From Priestia megaterium (GTDB lineage Bacteria > Bacillota > Bacilli > Bacillales > Bacillaceae_H), in the NCBI GenBank assembly GCA_008180335.1, contig VTEF01000002.1:495973-559972 (forward strand): a stretch of 64,000 nt of DNA, given 5' to 3'. This document shows positions 53,241 to 62,905 of this stretch, piece by piece (position 1 is the first letter of the stretch; each line of letters opens with the position of its first letter). The position numbers were made by a program, and so were the translations under genes. The notes beneath the pieces are model-generated. The model did not search any database. It had not been told where the DNA came from and was given only the letters and a program-made list of their open reading frames with translations.

Positions 53241-53488
53241 TATCAAAAAGAAAATCCGCCTTCATTTTTCTTTTAGCTATAGCCATGGCAGGAACTATTT
53301 TCACTTAAATGATTATTTACGTGTTTCATTGATTGCTTTATTGGGATCTCACATTTAACGTTTTTGAATTATGCCATCAAACTGCACAGCGATTAGGCTT
53401 TTCATGGGCAAAGCACGTCCTTCATGCATGTGCATCAGTCATCATGTTTGTAGCCCTTTGTTTGGTATTGGCAATTGAACTGCATTAA
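53237..53488 (+). pseudogene. N-terminal remnant of an M56/BlaR1-type membrane protease gene
   Basis: ATG 53237 overlaps the TGA of the repressor gene (ATGA). The frame reads a membrane-protein start (MISKRKSAFIFLLAIAMAGT), then TAA (53306) and TGA (53330). It continues in the same frame with LLYWDLTFNVFELCHQTAQR and a second membrane segment, ending at TAA 53486. It lacks the HEXXH protease domain. A two-gene BlaI-M56 module with a dead sensor is the best explanation. Confidence 0.65.
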
Positions 53489-53519
53489 TGAGTATTTACC
53501 CAGCATAAACAGAAAGAGA

Positions 53520-53565
53520 GGTGAGTTCTGCTGCTAGCACGCGCTTAGTAGCAGAATAATACGTG
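53520..53565 (+). promoter_or_regulatory. Ribosome binding site separated from its start by a hairpin
   Basis: GAGAGGTGAG ends at 53525, 37 nt before GTG 53563. Between them CTGCTGCTA (53528-53536) pairs with TAGTAGCAG (53546-53554). With the hairpin folded out, about 10 nt remain, a workable spacing. Confidence 0.5.
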
Positions 53566-54276
53566 GCGAAATCAAAGAAAAAATTAAAAGCACCCCAAAA
53601 AACATCTGCACCTAAATCATCATCTAAATGGATCTTTTGGGCAATTGGAGCAGTAAGTGTTGCCGTCCTTGCATTTATTATATTTGGAAATGTAGCGGGA
53701 AATAATGAAGATCAAGAAATCAGTTATGACAATCAGCCTTACATAGGTGAAGAAACAGCACCTGTTGAAGTCATTGAGTTTGGCGATTATAAATGCCCTC
53801 ATTGTAAGGAGTTTAACAATACCTTTTTTCCTTTAATTGAACAAGACTTTATTGAAACTGGTAAAGTAAAATTTTACTTTATGAACTATGCTTTTATTAA
53901 TGTAGATTCAACTCGTTCTGCTCAATTTGCGGAAACTGTGTATAAAGAACTTGGAAATGATACATTCTGGAAGTTTCATAAATTGCTATTTGAAAAACAG
54001 CCAGATACACCAGGAGCTGAAAACGAAGATATTTTCACAGACTCATTCCTAGAAGAAACGCTAAAAGAAGTAGCAAGTGCTAAAGACACAGCGAAAGTTG
54101 TCAAAGCATATAAAGACGAAGCGTTTAAAGAGAATTTCCGTACAGATATGTCTTATGCGAAGCAATTGGGCGTAACAGGTACACCAGCGTTATTTGTAGA
54201 TGGAAAACCATTTGAAGGTTCGACTGCAGAAGATTTTGAAAAGATGGTTAATGAAGCAGCGAAAGAGAAGAAATAG
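53563..54276 (+). CDS. bdbD: Thiol-disulfide oxidoreductase BdbD
   Basis: DsbA-type extracytoplasmic oxidase, 237 residues, one N-terminal membrane anchor (WIFWAIGAVSVAVLAFIIFG) and a thioredoxin fold with CPHC near residue 78 and the cis-proline segment GVTGTPALFV. It oxidises cysteines of exported proteins and is recharged by BdbC. GTG start with an unusual, hairpin-bridged ribosome binding site. Operon with bdbC. Confidence 0.93.
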   Translation: MAKSKKKLKAPQKTSAPKSSSKWIFWAIGAVSVAVLAFIIFGNVAGNNEDQEISYDNQPYIGEETAPVEVIEFGDYKCPHCKEFNNTFFPLIEQDFIETGKVKFYFMNYAFINVDSTRSAQFAETVYKELGNDTFWKFHKLLFEKQPDTPGAENEDIFTDSFLEETLKEVASAKDTAKVVKAYKDEAFKENFRTDMSYAKQLGVTGTPALFVDGKPFEGSTAEDFEKMVNEAAKEKK

Positions 54277-54278
54277 CG

Positions 54279-54680
54279 ATGAAGAAATCATTGCTGTTTA
54301 GCTGGATTGTAGCACTTGTTGCGACACTTGGAAGTTTAGCATTTAGCGAACTGCTGCATTTTATTCCGTGTACGTTTTGCTGGTATCAACGCATTTTAAT
54401 GTATCCATTAACGATTTTGTTAGGAATTGCTGTTTATCAGAATGATCAGCTCATTTATAAATACGTGCTGCCATTTTCAATTATCGGTATGGCTTTGTCA
54501 GGCTATCATTACGCTTTGCAGAAAATTCCTGCGTTAAAAGCATTTGAAACATGTACAAGCGGTGTCCCGTGTTCAGGGCAATATATTAATTGGCTTGGGT
54601 TTATTACAATTCCGTTTTTAGCGTTTATCGGGTTTACATTAATCACCCTTATGATGTTCTTATTAAGAAAAGATGCTTAA
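54279..54680 (+). CDS. bdbC: Disulfide bond formation protein BdbC
   Basis: DsbB-family quinone reductase, 133 residues, four membrane helices, with the two redox cysteine pairs CTFC (31-34) and CTSGVPC near 88. Reoxidises BdbD. Starts 2 nt after the bdbD stop, so translation is coupled. Confidence 0.94.
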   Translation: MKKSLLFSWIVALVATLGSLAFSELLHFIPCTFCWYQRILMYPLTILLGIAVYQNDQLIYKYVLPFSIIGMALSGYHYALQKIPALKAFETCTSGVPCSGQYINWLGFITIPFLAFIGFTLITLMMFLLRKDA

Positions 54681-54685
54681 ATTAG

Positions 54686-54730
54686 AAAAGGTTTCTCATG
54701 AGCTCCAAGCTTTTTTGAGAAACCTTTTTT
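54686..54730 (+). terminator. Rho-independent terminator of bdbDC
   Basis: AAAAGGTTTCTC / GAGAAACCTTTTTT stem. Confidence 0.85.
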
Positions 54731-54860
54731 CGTTCATCAACCGTTAGCTGGTTTGAAGTGTTTAAAGAAAATTATAATTAAATTAAAATATGTTCTAAAT
54801 AATCATTCTTAATAAAATGTTGCTGTTAAGGTAAACAAGAGATTAAGGCATTCGCTTCTG

Positions 54861-55766
54861 TTATGCCTCTTTTTTTAAAAGCTTTCCTTGTTTCCAATAC
54901 ATGTGAAGCATTGGACGATTCGCCATAAACACGCCAAAAAGAATAAGAACAGCACCGAGAATCATAATTGGTTTAACAGGTTCATTTAGCCATAAGTAGC
55001 CTGAGCTTACAGCAATTAACGGAGAAACATAAAGCCAAGTCGATGGAAAGACAGGATTTGTTTTTGATAAAAGCCAGTAATACAACCCGTGTCCGGCGAT
55101 TGATCCGACAAAAATCAAATAAAGAATCGGCCACTGTACATTCCATGATGTTAAAACAGAAAGCTCAGGGTGCTCTATCACAGCTGAAAACAGAAGCAGA
55201 AACAGGCCCCCATAAAACATTTGAATTCCATTTATTAAAAATGGGGAAACCTCTTTCAACTCTGATAAAATCGCTTTTGATTGAATTGTACCTAATCCAT
55301 AAAAAAATTGACCTGTTAAAATGACAATGCAAGCAATCGTCCATAAATAAGAAAGCTGCTGCTGAAAGCCAGGCAAGGAAATGCAAATGACTCCTGCAAA
55401 AGCCGTAATTAATGCAAATAACTGATTTTTTTTAAGTGCTGCTTTTTGAAAAAGCACAATCATCATCGGACCGGTGGCAGAGAGTACGGAAGCCAGCCCT
55501 GAAGTAATGTGCTGTTCTGCCCAATATAATGTTGCGAACGTCATGAAGGTAAGGCAAAAACCAGCGTACGCGATTTTTTTTGACCGCAAAAAAGGAAAAA
55601 CGGTTACCCGCTTCAAAGCAAAAAACACCATTACAAAAACGCCTGCCAAAATGAAACGGATGCCCGCTGAAAAAAGCGGCGGTGTTCCTGCGTCAATGCT
55701 TATTTTAATCGTTAAAAATGTCGTGCCGAAAATCATACAAATTAACAAGTAATTAAAAATAATCAT
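54861..55766 (-). CDS. EamA family (DMT) transporter
   Basis: 301 residues, ten membrane helices in two EamA repeats (GTTFLTIKISIDAG start; GHGLYYWLLSKTNPV in the second). AAAGGAGG precedes the ATG. Exporter of amino acids or metabolites by family. Divergent from a MocR-type regulator, which probably controls it. Confidence 0.9.
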   Translation of the reverse strand: MIIFNYLLICMIFGTTFLTIKISIDAGTPPLFSAGIRFILAGVFVMVFFALKRVTVFPFLRSKKIAYAGFCLTFMTFATLYWAEQHITSGLASVLSATGPMMIVLFQKAALKKNQLFALITAFAGVICISLPGFQQQLSYLWTIACIVILTGQFFYGLGTIQSKAILSELKEVSPFLINGIQMFYGGLFLLLFSAVIEHPELSVLTSWNVQWPILYLIFVGSIAGHGLYYWLLSKTNPVFPSTWLYVSPLIAVSSGYLWLNEPVKPIMILGAVLILFGVFMANRPMLHMYWKQGKLLKKEA

Positions 55767-55912
55767 ATCAAATCCTCCTTTATCTCGTGATATGAGTATA
55801 GAGGATGAGGTGTATAACAGTACAACACAGCCTATAACAGCTGTGTGAAATTTCTGTTGATTAAAAAGTATTTTCAGCTTACTTTAAAGTAAAAAGGAAT
55901 TCAGGTGAACAT

Positions 55913-57373
55913 ATGAAACTCATGCTGCACAAAGAATCGAATATGCCGCTTTATGAACAAATTTATATGCAGATCGTTCAGCGAGTTCAAGGAGGAATAC
56001 TGAAAGCAGGCGAACAGCTGCCTTCTTTGCGAACAGTAGCAGGGGATTTGCAGGTCAGCTTATTAACAGTTCGTAAAGCCTATAAATTACTTGAAACAAA
56101 AGGCTACGTCTTCATCCAGCCTGGAAAAGGAGTCTATGTAAGAGGCAAAAGAAAGATTACAGCCAAGCCAGAAGATCCATACGAATGGCAGCGCTCGTTG
56201 CCGGTGCATGTTGCCAGGTCACAATATTTAATGAATCGGCAAAAAAAATACTATGATTTTTCACAGGCTGTTCTGTTTCCTCGTCTTCTTCCAACTCAAT
56301 TTCTGGCTGATGAAATGAAGGAGGTTATAAATCGAAATCAAATGTTGTTAGCTACATACGGTCCTGTTCAAGGAGATGAAGAACTTCGAGCGGAGATCAC
56401 AAAATATTTAAAAGACCATCAAGGATTGACTGTGAATCCGTCTGATTTGCTAATCACAAGCGGAGTACAGCAAGGAATTGATTTAATTGCTCAAACACTT
56501 TTAAAACCAGGAGATACGGTAATGGTTGAGAGTCCATGTTACGGGGCTGCTATTGATGTATTTATGAATAAAGGAATGAACGTCATCTCAATTGAACTGG
56601 ATGAAGAGGGAATTCGGTCGGATGTAGTTGAAGCGATCTGTCAGAAAAAGAAACCCGCACTGCTATATATTAATCCATCTTTTCATAACCCGACCGGCAC
56701 GTTAATGAGTGTACAAAGAAGGCGGGAGCTTGTCGATTTAGCAGAGATGTACCACTTTTTTATTATAGAAGATGATTCCTTTGGCGAGATTTATTTTGAT
56801 GACCTTACGCTTCCTCCGCCAGTTAAACAGTTTGACAAAAGCGGTCATGTCATTTACTTAAAAGGGTTTAGCAAAACGCTCGCTCCGGGAGTTCGCGTAG
56901 CAGCAGTAGCAGCAGAAGGCCCTGTTTTTGACTGGTTGTATGGAGTGAAAGCATTGATGGATATAGGCAGTCCTTTACTAACACAAAAAGCAATGATTCC
57001 TTTTTTAAAAACAAATCGAATGAAAAATCATTTAGAAAAACTTCGCACGGCTCTGCAAATTCGTCGTGATATGACGGTTGAAATTCTTTCTTCTTTAACG
57101 ACTGCTGCCTTTACTATACCAAAAGGAGGGTTTAATTTATGGGTTGGTTTGCCTGATTCCATTCATTCGCTTGTCTTATTAAACGAAGCGAAAAAGCAAA
57201 ATATTTCGTTCCTCCCTGGGTCTGCTTGCTTTGTTCATGATCCGGAGCATCAGTATATACGCATCAGCTATTCACTGTTAAGCGATAAAGATTTACAAAT
57301 CGGGATGAAAAAGCTGTGCGAAGTCATGCGGGATGTTCAAGACAAACACTCACCTTATCCATTTAAGAGTTAA
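55913..57373 (+). CDS. MocR-type GntR regulator with aminotransferase domain
   Basis: 486 residues. An N-terminal GntR winged helix (about 8-75, GEQLPSLRTVAGDLQVSLLT) is joined to a fold-type I aminotransferase domain with the PLP-binding lysine in LKGFSKTLAPGVR near residue 320. MocR proteins sense PLP or amino compounds and usually regulate a neighbouring gene. The divergent EamA gene is the likely target. Confidence 0.92.
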   Translation: MKLMLHKESNMPLYEQIYMQIVQRVQGGILKAGEQLPSLRTVAGDLQVSLLTVRKAYKLLETKGYVFIQPGKGVYVRGKRKITAKPEDPYEWQRSLPVHVARSQYLMNRQKKYYDFSQAVLFPRLLPTQFLADEMKEVINRNQMLLATYGPVQGDEELRAEITKYLKDHQGLTVNPSDLLITSGVQQGIDLIAQTLLKPGDTVMVESPCYGAAIDVFMNKGMNVISIELDEEGIRSDVVEAICQKKKPALLYINPSFHNPTGTLMSVQRRRELVDLAEMYHFFIIEDDSFGEIYFDDLTLPPPVKQFDKSGHVIYLKGFSKTLAPGVRVAAVAAEGPVFDWLYGVKALMDIGSPLLTQKAMIPFLKTNRMKNHLEKLRTALQIRRDMTVEILSSLTTAAFTIPKGGFNLWVGLPDSIHSLVLLNEAKKQNISFLPGSACFVHDPEHQYIRISYSLLSDKDLQIGMKKLCEVMRDVQDKHSPYPFKS

Positions 57374-57378
57374 AAAAA

Positions 57379-57408
57379 TGCCTGTCTCCAATAAGACAGG
57401 CACTTTCT
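57379..57408 (+). terminator. Terminator between convergent genes
   Basis: TGCCTGTCT / AGACAGGCA stem then CTTTCT. Confidence 0.75.
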
Positions 57409-57439
57409 ATTTCGTTCATAACGAACTTCCGCTTTCTAT

Positions 57440-58066
57440 TTATCGTAAATCTCCGACGATTTTTGTCCCGTGAAGCTCAGCAGCACCTGTTTGAGCAGCT
57501 ACCATTTCAAGATTTGAGTGATTCACGCCGCCGCCAGGCATAATGACAATGCGGTTATCGGCGTAGGCTATGAGTGTTTTAAGAGCAGGGAGGTTGTGCA
57601 GCGCACTTTCTTGTCCGCCCTTTGTTAAAATGCGTTCAACACCCATGTCAGCTAATAGATTGATTGCTGCTTTTTTATCTTCGATTTCATCAAATGCCAC
57701 GTGAAAGGTGGTGCTGAGAGGAGAGGCTAGTTCCATCAGCTCTTTTAGACGTTCACAATCAATATGATTATCCGGTGTTAGCACTCCGACGACAATACCG
57801 TCAACGCCTGTTTGCTTGCACACTTCAATATCTTTTTTCATAATGGCAAACTCTGCGTCAGAATAGACGAAATTATCGCCTCTAGGACGAATCAGCACAT
57901 GAATTTTGATAGCTGGAAGCTTGCTAGAAAGGGCAATCGTCCCAAAACTAGGTGTAGTTCCTCCTTCTGATAAGTTATCACATAACTCAATACGGTCAGC
58001 TCCGAGCAACGCTGCTTTCCTCGCTTCTTCATAATTTCCAACGCATGCTTCTTTTAGATAATACAT
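57440..58066 (-). CDS. cutC: CutC family protein
   Basis: 208-residue TIM-barrel protein of the CutC copper homeostasis family: ADRIELCDNLSEGGTTPSFG, HVLIRPRGDNFVYS, HVAFDEIED and GVERILTKGG motifs. AGGGAG before the ATG. The copper role is disputed in the family, and a metabolic enzyme is possible. Confidence 0.93.
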   Translation of the reverse strand: MYYLKEACVGNYEEARKAALLGADRIELCDNLSEGGTTPSFGTIALSSKLPAIKIHVLIRPRGDNFVYSDAEFAIMKKDIEVCKQTGVDGIVVGVLTPDNHIDCERLKELMELASPLSTTFHVAFDEIEDKKAAINLLADMGVERILTKGGQESALHNLPALKTLIAYADNRIVIMPGGGVNHSNLEMVAAQTGAAELHGTKIVGDLR

Positions 58067-58364
58067 AAACGTCTCCCTACTTTATAAAATCTCTCTTTAT
58101 TATAATCTTTTTTTCACAGATGAGTGATAGTTTCGTTTAGGTTGACCAATAAGCCAGCTGCTTGCTGTCTTCAGCGGCATAAGATACTGAAATATGAAAA
58201 GACTGTAAAGCTTTTGTTAAGAATCACTTTACAGTCTTAAAGTTTTTGGCTGCAGGCTGGTTTTTGATTCAGTGAAAAAAGGAGGGGATTTCACTGCTAG
58301 TGGTAGTAAAACACTTCTGAAAAATAAAATATTATTCCAATTTATATGCTCAAAAACTTGTTTT
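58067..58364. other. Intergenic region with a terminator
   Basis: A GACTGTAAAG / CTTTACAGTC hairpin at 58201-58236, followed by a T-rich stretch, is a terminator. No gene seen. Confidence 0.6.
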
Positions 58365-60827
58365 TTATCGTTCTTTCAGTTCTAATGAATGAGCTTGCTG
58401 CTCGGAAGGTGAACAATGAATAGGAAGAATAATTTCAACTGTCGTTCCTTTGTTAACTTCACTTTCAATAACAATTTTTCCCTGATGTGTTTCAATAATT
58501 TTATAACAAATCATCAATCCTAAGCCAATTCCGCCTTCTTTGATACTATAGAATGGTTCGCCAAGGTATGGAAGACGCTCTTTTGGAATCCCGCATCCTT
58601 GATCAATAAAGCGGATATTAATATGCTGATCAACCTTATTAATTTGAACGAGAATCTCTCCGCCTGCCGGCATTGCTTCAATGGCATTTTTTAAGATATT
58701 GATAAAAACTTGTTTTAATTGATCACTTTCACAAGCAACTAAAGGAACATGAGCAGCAATCTTTGTCATAATTTGAACATTATTCATGGTTGCTTGAGGC
58801 TGGAGTAACGTTATGACTTGTTTGATGAGTACAGGCAAATTATTTGGCTGGATACTCATTGCCTGAGGTTTCGCCACTGTCATAAATTCATTTGTAATAC
58901 TCTCAATGCGATTGCTTTCTGAGAGCATCAAATCTATGTAAAACTGATTACTCTCACTTTCTGTTGATTTCAGCAATTGCAGAAACCCTTTCATTGATGT
59001 TAAAGGATTTCGGATTTCATGAGCAATTGCTGTAGCCAATTGCCCCACAACCGCCAGTTTCTCTGATTTCCGCAACAGTTCTTCCGTTTTGATCCTTTCA
59101 GTGATATCTCGAGAAATACAGAGAAGCACATTTTTTTCAGCCAAGGTAAAAAAACGAAAACTTATTTCAGCATACAGCTTTTGGCCATTGCATAATACAT
59201 ACTCATTTTGAATAATGAAAGAATCTTTTCCTTTTTTAAGTTCTGCTGTAACTTTGTTAAAAACTTCATTGACTTGAGGAGAGATCTTATATGGTGGACG
59301 AGAGAGAAATTCCTCTTTGCTGTATTGCAATCGTTCACACCCAACTGGATTTATATCCAGGCATTTAGTAAGAATTTGATCTTCGTTTACCTCATATAAA
59401 TAAACAGCATCCATTGCGTGTTCAAACAGTGCACGATATTTTAATTCACTTTCTTGTAATTGCTGATGTAATTGGTAAAGCTTTTTCTCGCCTTGCTTTC
59501 TTTCAGAAATGTCTCTAAGAATAACTGACAGAGCAGTTACCGTTCCATCCGAATCCAGAATGGGGGAAATCGTAAGGTGCACATCAATGAGACTGCTGTC
59601 CTTTCGAGATCTAACTGTTTCAAACTTAGTAATAACAGATTCTCCGGACACAATCTGTTGAATGTCTGCTAATGCTTGCTCCATTAAAAATTTAGGCACA
59701 CAAGGCAATTGTTCGCCAATCACTTCCTGTGGGGACCAGCCGAATATCTTCTCATAGGCTGTATTGGCTTGTAGAATATGGCCTTCTAAATCAGTGATAA
59801 CGATCGCATCTATATTATGGTTAATGAATGATTCTAATCGGTCTTTCGTTACTTGTAGTTCTTCTTCCATCTTTTTTCGGTCTGTTATATCAGTAACAGA
59901 ACCGACAACTTCAACAACTTTTCCGTCTCTTGCAACAGGTCTGAGTGAGATAAGAATATAGGTGCTAGAATTTGGCCATGGCAGTTCAAATGTGACTTCT
60001 TTTCCTTTCCATGCTCGGTGATAGTAATTTAATTTTTGGTTAATTAAGTGCGGAGGAGGGAGCAGTGAAGGATCTATATCTTGCAAACACTTTCCTACCA
60101 CATGTTTAGGATCTAACCCCGATCGATAAAAGAACTGACCATCACACATCGTATAGATAAAAGAACCATTGATTTTTTTAAATTTGAAAATGCCGCCCTG
60201 TAGCTCATGTACGGTTTCTTTTAATTCTTGTTTCGATTCGTTCCAGGATTGCTTTAAGTCAGATAAATCGTGTGTTAAACGGCTTATTCTTTGATAAGAC
60301 TCCATTAAAAAAAGGCCGACTAAAAGTTCAAAACAGGTCAGCAATTGACTTTTAATCTCAAATGGAGTCGACAAGGGAACAGGTGAAAAAAGACTGACCG
60401 TAAATCGAATCATTATATAGCTAATGAGATAAAGAAAAGCACTTTTGAAACGGTGCAAATTTTTGAGGCAAGTTCTAAAAATGGTAAATAAAACCGATAT
60501 TCCTACAGAAACAAAGATGGATGCTTCTGAATACTCACCGATGTAAAAAATACGCATAGTAAGAATAAATAATAGCGTAATCCAGCCTGCCGTGCGCCCG
60601 AAGTAAATGAACGAAAGAATAAGGGGAACAATTGGAAAAGCATAAGCGAGGCGCATGCTTTCGAAGTGAAAAAATATTAATACAGCAGCAACGATACCTG
60701 TATAACATCCTTTAATGAACTGAGATGACTTAAACGTTTTATGTGTAGTAAATAGATGAACTAAGATAGCTAAACTGGACAGGAAAGTAAAAACGGACAG
60801 ATTAATTAGCAGTTCTTTGATAGTCAT
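58365..60827 (-). CDS. PAS-domain sensor histidine kinase (sporulation-kinase type)
   Basis: 820 residues from the ATG at 60827 (AAAGGGG upstream; 60854 is possible). Five to six N-terminal membrane helices of the 5TMR-LYT kind (about 1-190) and a short coiled coil are followed by three PAS segments (about 200-590, each followed by an ISERK/ITERI-type exit). Then HisKA with the phospho-accepting His in AIAHEIRNPLTSMKG near 600, N-box NILKNAIEAMP, and the G-box GGIGLGLMICYKI. Hybrid receiver absent, as in Bacillus Kin proteins feeding Spo0F. The signal is unknown. Confidence 0.92.
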   Translation of the reverse strand: MTIKELLINLSVFTFLSSLAILVHLFTTHKTFKSSQFIKGCYTGIVAAVLIFFHFESMRLAYAFPIVPLILSFIYFGRTAGWITLLFILTMRIFYIGEYSEASIFVSVGISVLFTIFRTCLKNLHRFKSAFLYLISYIMIRFTVSLFSPVPLSTPFEIKSQLLTCFELLVGLFLMESYQRISRLTHDLSDLKQSWNESKQELKETVHELQGGIFKFKKINGSFIYTMCDGQFFYRSGLDPKHVVGKCLQDIDPSLLPPPHLINQKLNYYHRAWKGKEVTFELPWPNSSTYILISLRPVARDGKVVEVVGSVTDITDRKKMEEELQVTKDRLESFINHNIDAIVITDLEGHILQANTAYEKIFGWSPQEVIGEQLPCVPKFLMEQALADIQQIVSGESVITKFETVRSRKDSSLIDVHLTISPILDSDGTVTALSVILRDISERKQGEKKLYQLHQQLQESELKYRALFEHAMDAVYLYEVNEDQILTKCLDINPVGCERLQYSKEEFLSRPPYKISPQVNEVFNKVTAELKKGKDSFIIQNEYVLCNGQKLYAEISFRFFTLAEKNVLLCISRDITERIKTEELLRKSEKLAVVGQLATAIAHEIRNPLTSMKGFLQLLKSTESESNQFYIDLMLSESNRIESITNEFMTVAKPQAMSIQPNNLPVLIKQVITLLQPQATMNNVQIMTKIAAHVPLVACESDQLKQVFINILKNAIEAMPAGGEILVQINKVDQHINIRFIDQGCGIPKERLPYLGEPFYSIKEGGIGLGLMICYKIIETHQGKIVIESEVNKGTTVEIILPIHCSPSEQQAHSLELKER

Positions 60828-60854
60828 TACATAACTTCCCCTTTCTGATGTCAT

Positions 60855-61399
60855 TTAAATCTATGATATCGATATTCTCTATAGTTTTCTATAGCTCCTT
60901 CTTTTTTTGTCAGAAAAAGGCGAAAAATATGATTGATAGCAAAGGTAAGCCTCATAAAATGAATGAAAGCCTAATTTTGTAATAGTAAGCCTTTAAAAAA
61001 GAAGAAAGCTTATGAACGAATTTTTAGAAAAAACCTAATAGCAAATCATTGCATTTTCGTCCCTTTTGCAAATTTTGTTAAATGGAAAATTGATCGAATA
61101 GGCTAGATTTCTTATGTTAGTTAAAGGAATGGGAACTTTAGTTATTCAGATTTTTTATGTGTATCTAATAACACTGTTTGCACATGATATAAATGATAAA
61201 AAGTTTTCTCTTCTTTCGTTTCTTGCTTATAAATATGTACTGATACAAAGAATATCGGCAAAAAACAGCATTCATTAATCGTTTAGCTGCTTTTAACCAA
61301 AGATACGGATTAAAACTTCACTTTATCTCTTTATACAAAACGACGCAGCTTTGTTTTTATTGTAACAATAAGAACATGTATTGAGAGGAGGGAATATCA
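60855..61399. other. Intergenic region between divergent kinase and gerA remnant
   Basis: About 545 AT-rich bases. A 55-codon frame from ATG 61112 lacks a ribosome binding site. The inverted element ATCGATAT lies near 60868. No promoter assigned. Confidence 0.45.
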
Positions 61400-61905
61400 T
61401 TGTTTTATTCTTTTTGGAAAAGAGGGAAATGTGAAGAACACAAATCTTCCCTACATCCTTCTGATTGCTCGCAATTCATTTTTAATCATGTCACAGATAA
61501 TCTCACTAGCATTGCGCGAATTTTGAACGCCCCCCATGATCTTATTACAAGGACATTCAAGTTTGGTCAAATGAATCAGACATGTGCTGTAGTTTACATA
61601 GACGGATTAGTGGATAAAGAGCTGTTGCATGACAACATTATCAAACGCATTCAAATAAATATGTCGGAGCATCAAGAGCTGGAAAAGGGCAAAATATCCT
61701 TGCAGAGCTGGAAAATTATAGTTTATCAATCAGTGAGCTCAAAAAAGCAGAGTGCTTAGATGATATGATTACTTCTCTTCTTTCAGGAGATGCAGCTTTG
61801 TTTATAGACGGAAAACAGATTGGCTATATTTTAGGAAGCAGAGGATGGGAAAGCCGCAGTATAGAAGAGCCTGCAAATGAAAGCTGTTGGTGCTGCGGTC
61901 TTTAA
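61400..61905 (+). pseudogene. gerA-type germinant receptor gene, truncated and frameshifted
   Basis: TTG 61400 with GAGGAGGG upstream. The first frame carries the GerA N-terminal pattern (TCAVVYIDGLVDKELLHDNI). A one-base shift near 61690 moves the reading to another frame, where LLSGDAALFIDGKQIGYILG, GWESRSIEEP continue the same protein. It then ends at TAA 61903, just past a junction. The family is about 480 residues with a membrane domain, so most is lost. Confidence 0.75.
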
Positions 61906-62389
61906 AGGAGCTAATTACAAAATGGTAGGATTTTTGAATAAGAAAGAAACCAAAGGGCTTAATTTTCTTACAGGTCAAACAAAGGGCGGGATTTTAAAAG
62001 TACCTTTTAAAGAAAGTAAAACGGTATTTGAAATTAAACAAACAAACCATAAAATCGATGCCGATCTTTCGGATAAAAACCATATGAAATTTACGATTAC
62101 AGTTCAAGCTAACGGAAATATAGGTGAGACATTATTTCCTGCTAACTATGATACGGAAAAAGTCATTGCTGAGCTTGAACAAAACACAGCTAAAGTAATC
62201 ACAAAGCAAGCAGAGAATACGCTTGAAAAGATGCAGACTGATTTAGAAGTAGATGTTTTAGGGGTGGCAACCTATTTAAAAGGCAATCATCCGACAGTAT
62301 GGGCTAAAGTCAAAAATGATTGGGATGAAGGAAAGAATTATTTTAGCATGAGCGCCATTGAAGTAAAAGCGAAAGTAAATAATCCATAG
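61877..62389 (+). pseudogene. gerC-type germinant receptor lipoprotein, C-terminal fragment
   Basis: 170 codons from ATG 61877. The sequence AAVFKGANYKMVGFLNKKET, GQTKGGILKVP and the final VKNDWDEGKNYFS helix match the C-terminal domain of Ger(x)C lipoproteins. The signal peptide and N-terminal half are missing. It overlaps the end of the gerA remnant, so a deletion fused gerA directly to gerC and removed gerB. Confidence 0.75.
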
Positions 62390-62432
62390 AATTGGATCGA
62401 TTATAAACACACAATCCTAAAGGAGTGTATTT

Positions 62433-62576
62433 ATGAGGGAGATAGTAATAGAACGATTACCGAGTAGGCTAAATCTTTTCTGTACCGCTTTATTAATCTG
62501 TATACCGTATATTCTCTATAAAATCCATGATATTTTGCATAAGAAAGGAGATCCCCCGTGGAAAAAAGGATCGTAG
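62433..62576 (+). CDS. Small membrane protein after the ger remnants, 47 residues
   Basis: ATG 62433 with AAAGGAG upstream. One membrane segment (FCTALLICIPYILYKIHDIL) and a basic tail (KKGDPPWKKGS). Some ger operons end in a small D-type membrane subunit, so this might be one, though it is shorter than usual. Not firmly recognised. Confidence 0.5.
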   Translation: MREIVIERLPSRLNLFCTALLICIPYILYKIHDILHKKGDPPWKKGS

Positions 62577-62683
62577 AAGAAAAGTCAGCTCTCTTAGCTT
62601 CACCTGTTAAGTCAGCCTTGCTGAACTTTTTATCTTTTCTTAGCTGTACGATAAGCGATAAAACCGAGCATTCCGATCAATAA
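62558..62683 (+). CDS. Possible 41-residue ORF
   Basis: GTG 62558 lies 8 nt after AAGGAG and overlaps the preceding ORF. The peptide starts MEKRIVEEKSALLASPVKSA. Its 3' half is antisense to the small membrane-protein gene on the minus strand, so only one may be real. Confidence 0.3.
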   Translation: MEKRIVEEKSALLASPVKSALLNFLSFLSCTISDKTEHSDQ

Positions 62684-62758
62684 CAGTACACCCAATACCA
62701 CAATTGACAGCCATGCAGCATGGAACAAACTTTTATACATCCATTCATATCTGTTCAT
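62630..62758 (-). CDS. Small membrane protein, 42 residues
   Basis: Minus-strand ATG at 62758, with GTGAGGTG upstream. MNRYEWMYKSLFHAAW is followed by one membrane segment (LSIVVLGVLLLIGMLGFIAY) and RTAKKR. Clean small-membrane-protein layout. Not recognised. Confidence 0.6.
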   Translation of the reverse strand: MNRYEWMYKSLFHAAWLSIVVLGVLLLIGMLGFIAYRTAKKR

Positions 62759-62905
62759 TGAATTCACCTCACTATGAACATTTTCTATTAGTATGATGCA
62801 AAAAAAAAAAGTTTACTCATTCAAGTTTAAAAGAGGAAACATCCCTGATTAGGAGTTTGTTCTGTATATATAGATTGAACGAATTTTTATAAAAGAGGTG
62901 AAAAC

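Noticed and set aside
61112-61279. 55-codon hydrophobic frame between the kinase and gerA remnant
   Set aside because: No ribosome binding site and AT-driven composition.
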